A stretch of DNA of 13,471 bases, from assembly GCA_009785395.1 (NCBI GenBank), contig WQWK01000025.1, forward strand, positions 1 to 13,471, in the 5' to 3' direction. Shown piece after piece: positions 6,172-12,425 of the stretch. Positions within the stretch are counted from its first letter, which is position 1. The number at the start of each line of letters is the position of its first letter. Origin of the DNA: Conexibacteraceae bacterium. GTDB taxonomy: Bacteria > Actinomycetota > Thermoleophilia > Solirubrobacterales > Solirubrobacteraceae. A model generated the notes under the pieces. That model did no database searches. It saw only the letters and a list, made by a program, of their open reading frames with translations, and was not told the DNA's origin. Both the position numbers and the translations under genes were made by a program.

Positions 6172-6705
6172 ATGACCATCAACAGACGTCTTCAAATGCT
6201 GGTGGCAGTCACGGCGTGCCTCGGTGCGCTCGTTTTGGCTGGCGGTGGGAGCGCGGTTGCGTCGGCATCCGCCGCTGGGAATCGGCCGGCATTGGTGGTG
6301 CGCCACGATGCGGTCGCACGGCCGGCGACAGCCACCGACGTCGCGAAGTTCCTGCTGCACGCGGGAGCCGCGTTCTACGTCTTCGATCACTTCATCTGGA
6401 AGCCCTACAAGGCGGGCGACCTGCACGGCTTCACGCACAAGTTCACGGTCCTCAAGGCCGCGGTCGCGGCGGTGTTCGTCTACCACGAGGTGAAGGTGAT
6501 GGCGGGCGACGTCAAGGGCAGCAAGCTGCTGTCGTTCCTGGCGACGCCGATCACCAAGGTCACGGGTGAGCTCTCAAAGCTGAAGTCGGACATCACCGGC
6601 GGCAACCTGGCTGCGCTCGACACCGTCCAGAGCGACTTCGGTGCGATCAAGCAGCAGGGCAACGGCAAGGGGATCAACATCAAGGAGATCGTGACCTCGC
6701 TGTAG
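6172..6705 (+). CDS. Small secreted protein of unknown function
   Basis: 177 residues; family not recognised. The N-terminus MTINRR followed by a hydrophobic stretch (residues 7-24) and ASASAAG is a Sec signal peptide, cleavage likely near residue 32-35. A VTAC at 13-16 resembles a lipobox, but the hydrophobic core continues past the Cys, so an ordinary signal peptide is more likely. The mature part has two hydrophobic/amphipathic helices (KFLLHAGAAFYVFDHFIW at 59-76 and FTVLKAAVAAVFVYHEVKVM at 91-110) followed by a lysine-rich, low-complexity C-terminal half. The mature protein lacks cysteines. The ATG at 6172 is chosen over an in-frame upstream ATG at 6112, which lies inside the acetyltransferase gene, because it gives a proper signal peptide and has a -10 box 7 bases before it. 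A hairpin follows the stop codon. Confidence 0.75.
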   Translation: MTINRRLQMLVAVTACLGALVLAGGGSAVASASAAGNRPALVVRHDAVARPATATDVAKFLLHAGAAFYVFDHFIWKPYKAGDLHGFTHKFTVLKAAVAAVFVYHEVKVMAGDVKGSKLLSFLATPITKVTGELSKLKSDITGGNLAALDTVQSDFGAIKQQGNGKGINIKEIVTSL

Positions 6706-6727
6706 CCGTTGCGGCCCTGCCGCACGG
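6706..6727 (+). terminator. Hairpin after the secreted-protein gene, candidate terminator
   Basis: Directly after the stop codon, CCG-T-TGCGGC pairs with GCCGCA-CGG around a 3-base CCT loop: nine base pairs with a single bulged T. A short T-containing run (GTTTGTGT) starts 7 bases later, not directly adjacent, so intrinsic termination is plausible but not certain. Confidence 0.45.
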
Positions 6728-6779
6728 CGGCCCGTTTGTGTGGTTCGTGAAGAGAAGGATGGGTGCGCCCAAGCGCAGA

Positions 6780-6785
6780 TACACT
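6780..6785 (+). promoter_or_regulatory. Candidate -10 (TACACT) of the tRNA gene
   Basis: TACACT matches the -10 consensus at 4 of 6 positions and would start transcription near 6792, about 5 bases before the mature tRNA 5' end. No matching -35 is visible, so confidence is low. Confidence 0.3.
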
Positions 6786-6796
6786 GGGATCCCGTC

Positions 6797-6869
6797 GCCG
6801 ACGTAGCTCAGCTGGTAGAGCACTTCACTCGTAATGAAGGGGTCGGGAGTTCGAGTCTCCCCGTCGGCT
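6797..6869 (+). tRNA. tRNA-Thr (anticodon CGT)
   Basis: The full cloverleaf folds by eye: acceptor GCCGACG pairs with CGTCGGC (6797-6803 with 6862-6868), D-arm GCTC/GAGC around AGCTGGTA, anticodon stem CTTCA/TGAAG, loop CTCGTAA with anticodon CGT at 6830-6832, five-base variable loop, and T-arm GGGAG/CTCCC around TTCGAGT. Discriminator base is T at 6869; CCA is not encoded. It reads the ACG threonine codon, which is frequent in GC-rich genomes. Confidence 0.97.
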
Positions 6870-6920
6870 CTGGAAAGTTCTGCCGTACGCCGGCGAGAGC
6901 GGGCTCATGCGGTTCCTGTT

Positions 6921-7658
6921 TCACGCTCTTCTTGGCGCAGCCGCCTTGCCCGCCGTCTTCGCCAAGGTCCGCGTGCTCGAGGTCTGCCCCGGGACGGGCT
7001 GCTGCTGCGAGACGAATTTGACGGTGCAGAGGGCCGAGATGCTGTCGTCCGCGCCGATGAACGTGACTACGGTCGTGTGGCTGCTGCCGCACTTGATCGT
7101 GAGACCTTTGCTGAACTGCGCGTTGATCGTGTCCTCGCCCGTGCCGGTCGTGTAGGTGCCGGTCCCGTAGGCGTTGATCGTGTCGTGCCCGTTGAGTACC
7201 TTGACGGTGTTCGGGCCGCCGTAGGCGAAGACCGTGTCGGCCCCGTCGCCAAGGGTGATGGTGTTGGGGCCACCGTTGCCGTAGACCGTGTCGGAGCCGT
7301 CAAGGGCCTTGATGCTGTCGGTGCCGAACGTGCCAGACGGTCCGTGCTGGCAGTAGTCGGCCCCGGGCAGTCCGTTCGGATAGTCGCCAGGCGCGAGTCC
7401 GGCTGGGCACGAGCCGCCGCCGTCGATCACGTCGTTGCCTTCACCTGCCGTGATGCTGTCGGAGCCGCCACGCCCCCAGATCATGTCGTTGCCATTGCCG
7501 GCCTTGATCGCGTCGCTACCGGTCGAGCCGACAAGCGTTCCATCGCCGGCGACGTTCGCTGCCAACGCGACCGCAGCCGTGAACGCCATCACAGCGATCG
7601 TGAACGCCAGGATGCCCACCATGATCCGGTTCCTTCCAACTGCGCCCTTCCGCTTCAT
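6921..7658 (-). CDS. Secreted RTX-like (calcium-binding repeat) protein
   Basis: 245 residues. A lysine/arginine-rich start and hydrophobic segment (residues 12-33, ending VALA) form a signal peptide or anchor. The mature part carries degenerate glycine/aspartate nonapeptide repeats of the hemolysin type: GSTGSDAIKAGNGNDMIWG and RGGSDSITAGEGNDVIDGGG (residues 44-82), then LDGSDTVYG, LGDGADTVFA and LNGHDTINA, alternating with GGPNT units (119-165). Such repeats fold into a calcium-bound parallel beta-roll outside the cell. The first block is separated by an insert with two Cys (84 and 103), and Cys190/Cys211 lie in a capping region. The C-terminal 30 residues are a Gln/Pro/Thr/Ala-rich basic tail. 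The ATG at 7656-7658 is chosen over one 11 codons upstream because AAAGGAG lies 6 bases before it. Function beyond calcium-dependent folding is unknown. Confidence 0.8.
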   Translation of the reverse strand: MKRKGAVGRNRIMVGILAFTIAVMAFTAAVALAANVAGDGTLVGSTGSDAIKAGNGNDMIWGRGGSDSITAGEGNDVIDGGGSCPAGLAPGDYPNGLPGADYCQHGPSGTFGTDSIKALDGSDTVYGNGGPNTITLGDGADTVFAYGGPNTVKVLNGHDTINAYGTGTYTTGTGEDTINAQFSKGLTIKCGSSHTTVVTFIGADDSISALCTVKFVSQQQPVPGQTSSTRTLAKTAGKAAAPRRA

Positions 7659-7664
7659 CTGTCG

Positions 7665-7671
7665 CTCCTTT
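7665..7671 (-). promoter_or_regulatory. Ribosome binding site deciding the RTX-like protein start
   Basis: AAAGGAG on the minus strand, 6 bases before the ATG at 7658, selects the MKRKGAVG start over the in-frame ATG at 7691, which has no comparable site. Confidence 0.7.
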
Positions 7672-7894
7672 GCGCGTTTCTTCACATGCATCGACAGCTA
7701 CGTGCGGCGATTACATCCCCGTCGCGCGAATACATACGGAACGACCCGCAGAACCATGACGTCGGACCTGGGGCGCCCGACTCCGGCAGGGTGAGATCGC
7801 GGCTCCGGGCGCCGTTCTCAGCGATCCCGCCGGTGCCCGCATCACCGGTGCTCTAGGGTTTCCGGGGCCCGCGAATGTCAGTGGAGAGCGATTG
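7672..7894. promoter_or_regulatory. Divergent regulatory gap between the RTX-like gene and lacI-family gene
   Basis: No ORF here is convincing. The left part (7709-7741) is relatively AT-rich and probably holds the RTX-like gene promoter, with TATGTA and TGTAAT as minus-strand -10 candidates. The middle holds an 8-bp inverted repeat, GGCGCCCG (7772-7779) and CGGGCGCC (7806-7813), 26 bases apart. The right part holds CCGGTG (7830-7835) and CACCGG (7843-7848), an inverted repeat with 7-base spacing, just before a TAGGGT (7854-7859) that could be the regulator's -10. The regulator's ribosome binding site GGAGAG is at 7883-7888. Confidence 0.35.
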
Positions 7895-8956
7895 ATGGCC
7901 GACAACGATCAGGGCAAGGTACCGCCGCCGAGCCGACGCGAACGCCCACCGGGCTTGCGCGTCGTCGGGCAGGCGGCTGGGGTCTCATATCAGACCGTGT
8001 CCCGCGTGCTCAACGGGAGTCCGCGAGTCAGCCCGGAGACTCGCGAGCGCGTGCTCACGGCGATGGAGGAACTCAGCTACCGCCCGAACCCGGCTGCGCG
8101 CGCGTTGGCGACCGGGCGCAGCCACACGCTCGGGTTGGTCAGCCACGACCCCACGCTGTATGGACCGGCGTGCACACAACACGCAATCTCACAGGCCGCC
8201 GACCGCGCCGGCTACCTGCTGACCATCATCTCGATGCGAACGCCCGACGAGCCGTCGCTGCGGCATGCGGTTCAGCGACTGACGCTCGGTGGCGTCGAAG
8301 GCGTGCTCGTGATCGTCTCCTGGCGCCGCGCCGCGCAGGCGATCTCGAAGCTCGAGGCGGGGGTACCGCTGGTCGCGGTCGAGGCCGGGCCAGAGCAGGG
8401 CGTCCCGGTTGTCGCGGTCGACCAGCGCCGTGGCGCCGAGCTCGCAACCGGCCACCTGCTGGGGCTCGGGCATCGCACCGTGCACCACGTCGCAGGCCCA
8501 GAGGCCTCGGTCGAAGCCCGACTGCGGCACGACGGCTGGCGACAGACGTTACGCGTCAGCGGCGCGCCGCTGACGACGGCGATTCGGGGAGATTGGAGTG
8601 CCCGGAGTGGTTATGAGGCCGGCGTGCGGCTGACCGCCGATCCCGCCGTGACCGCGGTGTTCGTCGCCAACGACCAGATGGCGCTGGGGGTGCTGCTGGC
8701 GATGCACGAGGCCGGGTTGCGCGTCCCGGACGACGTCTCGATCGTCGGCTTCGACGACACCCCCGAATCGGCTTACTACGCGCCGCCATTGACAACAGTT
8801 CGCCAGAACTTCTCTGAGCTTGGGGCACGGGCGCTACAGGTGCTCGTGGACGCGATCGACGGTTCGCTCGACGCGCCACGCGAGCCGGCTCTGGTCAGTC
8901 CCGAACTGGCGGTCCGTGCATCGACGGCGGCGCCGGCGGTGCTCACGCGACGGTGA
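7895..8956 (+). CDS. LacI-family transcriptional repressor, probably of the adjacent sugar operon
   Basis: Sugar-responsive dimeric repressor. 353 residues. The helix-turn-helix is at residues 21-41 (LRVVGQAAGV then SYQTVSRVLNG); Tyr32, Gln33 and Arg37 equal Tyr17, Gln18 and Arg22 of E. coli LacI, the base-contacting residues. The hinge helix NPAARALATG (65-74) carries Leu71 for minor-groove intercalation. The periplasmic-binding-protein-like sugar domain follows from about residue 78 (HTLGLV), with VFVANDQMALGVL (255-267) and VSIVGFDDTPES (281-292) as family signatures. The usual Asp of the DVA motif is Gly25. Compared with typical LacI proteins there is an extra 15-residue N-terminal tail. 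The ATG at 7895 follows GGAGAG by 6 bases; a TTG directly before it is the alternative. It lies 180 bp upstream of the transporter operon, which carries LacI-like operators. Confidence 0.92.
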   Translation: MADNDQGKVPPPSRRERPPGLRVVGQAAGVSYQTVSRVLNGSPRVSPETRERVLTAMEELSYRPNPAARALATGRSHTLGLVSHDPTLYGPACTQHAISQAADRAGYLLTIISMRTPDEPSLRHAVQRLTLGGVEGVLVIVSWRRAAQAISKLEAGVPLVAVEAGPEQGVPVVAVDQRRGAELATGHLLGLGHRTVHHVAGPEASVEARLRHDGWRQTLRVSGAPLTTAIRGDWSARSGYEAGVRLTADPAVTAVFVANDQMALGVLLAMHEAGLRVPDDVSIVGFDDTPESAYYAPPLTTVRQNFSELGARALQVLVDAIDGSLDAPREPALVSPELAVRASTAAPAVLTRR

Positions 8957-8963
8957 GGCGTCC

Positions 8964-8985
8964 GACGCCCGCGACGCCGGGCGTT
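8964..8985 (+). terminator. Hairpin after the lacI-family gene
   Basis: GACGCCCG pairs with CGGGCGTT (7 Watson-Crick pairs plus one G-T) around the 6-base loop CGACGC, starting 7 bases after the stop codon. There is no T-run after it, so it may be a weak terminator or an mRNA-stabilising hairpin separating the regulator from the transporter operon. Confidence 0.35.
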
Positions 8986-9028
8986 CGACCGGGGTGATCT
9001 CCAAACGTCGGGGGTAGCCGGCCGGGGG

Positions 9029-9056
9029 TTGACAGGAGTGTGACTTTCGGTTTAGT
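9029..9056 (+). promoter_or_regulatory. Promoter of the sugar transport/galK operon (TTGACA-16-TTTAGT)
   Basis: A perfect -35 TTGACA (9029-9034) is followed after 16 bases by TTTAGT (9051-9056; four of six consensus bases). Transcription should begin near 9063, giving a leader of roughly 74 nt before the binding-protein ATG. This is the strongest-looking promoter in the window. The -10 and start point are overlapped by the palindromic operator at 9055-9070. Confidence 0.65.
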
Positions 9057-9070
9057 GTGACCGGTCACAC
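9055..9070. promoter_or_regulatory. LacI-type operator O1 (perfect 16-bp palindrome)
   Basis: GTGTGACCGGTCACAC is a perfect palindrome centred on CCGG. Its TGTGA half-site and 14-bp TGTGACC/GGTCACA core match the symmetric lac operator TGTGAGC/GCTCACA except at one base per half-site, as expected for a regulator with LacI's Tyr-Gln-Arg reading residues. It covers the end of the -10 and the start point, an ideal repression position. Confidence 0.7.
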
Positions 9071-9081
9071 GCTCGGGAAGG

Positions 9082-9093
9082 TGTGACGTCACA
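9082..9093. promoter_or_regulatory. Second operator candidate O2 (perfect 12-bp palindrome)
   Basis: TGTGACGTCACA repeats the TGTGAC half-site of O1 but lacks the two central bases, so the half-sites are closer. Its centre is 25 bp downstream of the O1 centre, in the 5' leader. A third, unpaired GTGTGAC at 9038-9044 lies in the promoter spacer, exactly 17 bases before the O1 copy. O2 may be bound by the same repressor with lower affinity, or by another protein. Confidence 0.45.
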
Positions 9094-9136
9094 TCTGGGG
9101 GACCCGGATCCCTCAACGACACGGGAGAGAGGAAGA

Positions 9137-10483
9137 ATGGCTGAAAACAGCGCGACTGCGGCGACAGGCCCAGACTCGATCGATCGCCGGAAGTTCCTGA
9201 AGGGCGCGGCGACGACAGCCGGCGCTCTGGCCTTGCCGGCCACTGTGTTTGGCGCACCCACGTCGCCGGCCTTCGCAAGGCTCGCACGCAGCACGAGCGG
9301 CGGGCACGTCAGCTTCGGCTCGAACTACTCCGATCCTGCCACGAAGAAAGCCTTCGCGTCGCTGATCTCAGCGGCCGAGAAGGCCACTAAGATCGGCGTC
9401 ACGATCAACACGGTTGATCACAACACCTTCCAGAACGACATCACCTCGTATCTGCAGGGCACGCCCAACGATCTCTTCACGTGGTTCGCCGGCTATCGCG
9501 TCCAGGTGTTCGCCAAGCAGGGGCTGATCCACTCGATCGACGATGTCTGGGCGAAGATCGGCCACAACTTCTCGCCAGCGGTGAAGGCGGGCTGCAAGGG
9601 CCTGAACGGCAAGTACTACATCGTTCCGATCTACAACTACCCCTGGGTCATCTTCTACAACAAGAGCACGTTCAGGTCGAAGGGCTACCAGATCCCGAAG
9701 ACCTGGGATCAGCTGATCGCGCTCTGCAAGCAGATGAAGACTGACGGCCTGATCCCATTCGCGTTCGGGCAGAAGGACGGCTGGCCGGCACTGGGGACGT
9801 TCGACATCATCAACCTGCGGCTCAACGGATTCAAATTCCACATGCAGCTGATGCGCCACCAGGTTCCATGGACCGACAAGCGCGTGACTGCTGTGTTCAA
9901 GCAGTGGGCGGAGCTGATGCCGTACGTTCAGGCCGGCGCGACCGGCCGGATCTGGGAGGACGCCTGCAAGACGCTCGAGCAGAAGCAGGCCGGCATGATC
10001 TTCCAGGGGACCAATCAGATCGCCGCCCAGTACGTCTCAGACAAGGCCGACCTGTCCGATCTGGACTTCTTCGTCTATCCGGAGATCAACCCGAAGTGGG
10101 GGCAGGACTTCATGGACGCGCCGATGGACGGGTTCTGCATCTCGCAGAAGACGCAGAACTATTCCACCGCCGCCAAGCTGCTCGAGTACATCGGCAGCGG
10201 TGCCGCCGAGAAGAACTACCTGAAGTACGACAAGTGGGATGTGGCGGTGGCCAGCGACGTCCACGACCCGGCATACGACGCGATCCAGAAGAAGTCAGTT
10301 CAGGTGATCAAGCAGGCCAAGAACATCTCGCAGTTCATGGACCGCGACAGCGATCCGGGGTTCGCCGACAACACCGTCGCCGCTGCTGTCGACAGCTTCA
10401 TCAACAACCCGTCGTCTTCGAATATCAGCTCGATCCAGAGCAGCCTCGAGGCTCAGGCGAAGGTCGTCTTCGCCAAGGCCTAG
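9137..10483 (+). CDS. Sugar ABC transporter, extracellular solute-binding protein (family 1), Tat-exported
   Basis: Captures sugar outside the membrane and delivers it to the two permeases encoded next. 448 residues, usual for the UgpB/MalE-like family 1. The N-terminus holds a twin-arginine signal, Arg17-Arg18-Lys-Phe-Leu-Lys, then a hydrophobic stretch (23-40) and a likely cleavage after Ala47 (PAFA). There is no lipobox cysteine, unusual for a Gram-positive binding protein. Family features are NTVDHNTFQNDITSYLQGTPNDLFTWFAGYR (103-133), GKYYIVPIYNYPWVIFYNKSTF (174-195), and QKQAGMIFQGTNQIA near 285-300. Several Trp and Tyr residues in these segments fit sugar stacking. Start ATG 9137 follows a GAGAGGA ribosome binding site by about 3-5 bases. 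First gene of the operon, under O1/O2. The exact sugar is not readable; neighbouring galK suggests galactose or a galactoside. Confidence 0.9.
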   Translation: MAENSATAATGPDSIDRRKFLKGAATTAGALALPATVFGAPTSPAFARLARSTSGGHVSFGSNYSDPATKKAFASLISAAEKATKIGVTINTVDHNTFQNDITSYLQGTPNDLFTWFAGYRVQVFAKQGLIHSIDDVWAKIGHNFSPAVKAGCKGLNGKYYIVPIYNYPWVIFYNKSTFRSKGYQIPKTWDQLIALCKQMKTDGLIPFAFGQKDGWPALGTFDIINLRLNGFKFHMQLMRHQVPWTDKRVTAVFKQWAELMPYVQAGATGRIWEDACKTLEQKQAGMIFQGTNQIAAQYVSDKADLSDLDFFVYPEINPKWGQDFMDAPMDGFCISQKTQNYSTAAKLLEYIGSGAAEKNYLKYDKWDVAVASDVHDPAYDAIQKKSVQVIKQAKNISQFMDRDSDPGFADNTVAAAVDSFINNPSSSNISSIQSSLEAQAKVVFAKA

Positions 10484-10503
10484 CTCCCTCGTAGGCCCTT
10501 CTG

Positions 10504-11460
10504 ATGGAAGGCATTGACGCTGGCCGCGCCCGGCGGTTGATCTGGCGGGCGCGGCCACGGATGCGGGTGCTCACAAAGCGTGACAAGTGGGTCATCGCGG
10601 CGCTGCTCGGGATCCCGCTGCTGGCCGACCTGGTGTTCATCTGGTTTCCGGCGATCAGCTCGGTGGTTCTGTCGTTCACCGACTGGTCCGGAGTCGGAGG
10701 GATCTCCTCGATCAACTTCATCGGCACCGCCAACTACAGCTACGCGTTCCACATCGACCCGCAGTTCTGGCCGGCGGTGGAGCACAATTTCATCTGGCTC
10801 GGGGTGTTCGTCGGGTTTGCCACTCCGCTCGGGATGCTCTTTGCGGTTTTGATCGACCGCAATCTGCGCGGCAGCCGCATCTACCAGACCGTCCTGTTCC
10901 TGCCGGTGATGCTGTCGCTGGCGTTGATCGGGCTTATCTGGGAGATGATCTATTCGCCGAACTACGGCCTGGTCAACAGTGTCCTCGGGCGCACGGCGAA
11001 CAACAATCTGATCGACTGGCTTGGCAACCCGCATCTGAACCTGTGGGCGGTCCTCGTCGCCGCATCCTGGCGACAGGCGGGCTACGTGATGGTGCTGTAC
11101 CTCGCTGGGCTGAAGGCGGTCGAGCCCTCGCTGCGCGAGGCCGCCGTGATCGACGGCGCCGGAGCGTGGACGACATTCCGCCGAATCATCTTCCCGGTGA
11201 TGAAACCGATCAACGTGGTCATCCTCGTGGTCACGATCATCGAGTCGCTGCGCGCGTTCGATCTCGTCTACATCATGGGTGGGGGGACCATCCTTCCAGG
11301 CCTGGAGCTGCTGTCGATGGTGATCACCACCAACATCGTCGGCGAGACCACCCGGATCGGCTACGGGTCGACGATCGCCGTGGTGCTGCTGGTGATCTCG
11401 CTGGTTCCGATCTGCTCCTTCCTGTATGCGACCTTCAGGCGCGAAGCGAGGCCGCAATGA
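10504..11460 (+). CDS. Sugar ABC transporter permease 1 (MalF/UgpA type)
   Basis: Integral membrane half of the sugar importer. 318 residues with about six hydrophobic segments, the first at 29-57 (VIAALLGIPLLADLVFIWFP), later ones near 95-117, 128-150, 179-203, 237-258 and 289-310. The cytoplasmic EAA loop that docks the ATPase is at 212-234: EAAVIDGAGAWTTFRRIIFP then VMKP, matching the EAAx2DGA consensus. The N-terminal 20 residues are basic. The ATG at 10504 lies 20 bases after the binding-protein stop but has only a weak ribosome binding site; the in-frame ATG at 10561 (residue 20) is an alternative start. Its stop codon overlaps the next start (ATGA). Confidence 0.92.
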   Translation: MEGIDAGRARRLIWRARPRMRVLTKRDKWVIAALLGIPLLADLVFIWFPAISSVVLSFTDWSGVGGISSINFIGTANYSYAFHIDPQFWPAVEHNFIWLGVFVGFATPLGMLFAVLIDRNLRGSRIYQTVLFLPVMLSLALIGLIWEMIYSPNYGLVNSVLGRTANNNLIDWLGNPHLNLWAVLVAASWRQAGYVMVLYLAGLKAVEPSLREAAVIDGAGAWTTFRRIIFPVMKPINVVILVVTIIESLRAFDLVYIMGGGTILPGLELLSMVITTNIVGETTRIGYGSTIAVVLLVISLVPICSFLYATFRREARPQ

Positions 11461-12377
11461 GCGCGCTGACGGGGAGTGAGCGGCTGAAGCAGCCGGTGCC
11501 GGTGCGGGCCGCACCGAAACGAACACTGTCTCCCGGCCGCACCGCCGCTTACGTGTTCATGATCGTGATGACGGCCGTCTGGCTGGTCCCGATCCTCCTT
11601 GCCGTCTACGTCGCGGTCCGCCCGCTCGCCTCAACCGCACGCTACGGCTACATCTCCCTGCCGCACGGGGGACTGACCCTGGGCAACTTCACGGCCGCCT
11701 GGAACCAGGGACAGATCGGCCACTACTTCATGAACTCGCTGTTCATAACCGTCCCGGCCGTGATCCTCACCCTGGTCCTCTCCTCGGCGGTCGCGTTCGT
11801 GCTGTCGCGCATCCGCTTCCGCTTCACGATCCCGCTGCTGATGCTGTTCACGGCCGGCAATCTGCTGCCCCAGCAGGCGATCATCACACCGCTGTACCGG
11901 CTCTACCTGCAGATCCACGTGCCGACATTCCTGGCGTCGAGCGGGCTGTTGTACGACTCCCGGCTCGGCTTGATCGTGATCAACGTGACCTTCCAGATGG
12001 GCTTCTGCGTGTTCGTGCTGTCCAACTTCATGAAGACGATCCCCGACGAGATGTACGAGGCGGCGGTCGTCGACGGGGCCAGCGTCTGGACGCGCTTCTG
12101 GCGGCTGACCGTGCCGCTCTGCCGACCGGCGCTGGCGGCGCTGGGAACGCTGTTGACGACCTGGATCTACAACGACTTCTTCTGGGCGACGGTGCTGATG
12201 TCGACCGGGTCGAAGCGGCCGATCACCTCGGCCCTGGCCAACCTCCAGGGACAGTTCGTCGCCAACCAGAACGTGATCGCCGCCGCCGCGCTGATCGTCG
12301 CGATCCCGACCCTGGTCGTGTACGTGCTGCTGCAGCGCCAGTTCATCGCCGGATTGACGCTCGGCTCCACAAGGTGA
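11457..12377 (+). CDS. Sugar ABC transporter permease 2 (MalG/UgpE type)
   Basis: Second membrane subunit of the importer. 306 residues with about six membrane segments (first at 31-55; others near 92-118, 124-140, 168-190, 225-248 and 272-292). The EAA loop is at 201-224: EAAVVDGASVWTRFWRLTVP followed by LCRP. The LLPQQAIITPLYRLYLQI segment (136-153) and the ending QRQFIAGLTLGS are typical of MalG-like permeases. The ATG overlaps the permease 1 stop by the ATGA arrangement, so translation is coupled. No ATP-binding subunit follows; galK comes next after 48 bp. Confidence 0.93.
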   Translation: MSALTGSERLKQPVPVRAAPKRTLSPGRTAAYVFMIVMTAVWLVPILLAVYVAVRPLASTARYGYISLPHGGLTLGNFTAAWNQGQIGHYFMNSLFITVPAVILTLVLSSAVAFVLSRIRFRFTIPLLMLFTAGNLLPQQAIITPLYRLYLQIHVPTFLASSGLLYDSRLGLIVINVTFQMGFCVFVLSNFMKTIPDEMYEAAVVDGASVWTRFWRLTVPLCRPALAALGTLLTTWIYNDFFWATVLMSTGSKRPITSALANLQGQFVANQNVIAAAALIVAIPTLVVYVLLQRQFIAGLTLGSTR

Positions 12378-12425
12378 CCGTGGTGTACGCGCGAACGTCC
12401 ACGCCGCCGAGCGGAGCGTCCTGAG

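Noticed and set aside
6740..7021. Plus-strand open frame across the tRNA
   Set aside because: It runs through the tRNA-Thr gene and has no ribosome binding site or recognisable protein features.
10480..11526. 348-codon minus-strand open frame opposite permease 1
   Set aside because: The sequence is His/Asp/Arg/Gln-rich without any fold-like pattern, typical of the antisense of a membrane protein gene. Permease 1 on the plus strand has full family motifs.
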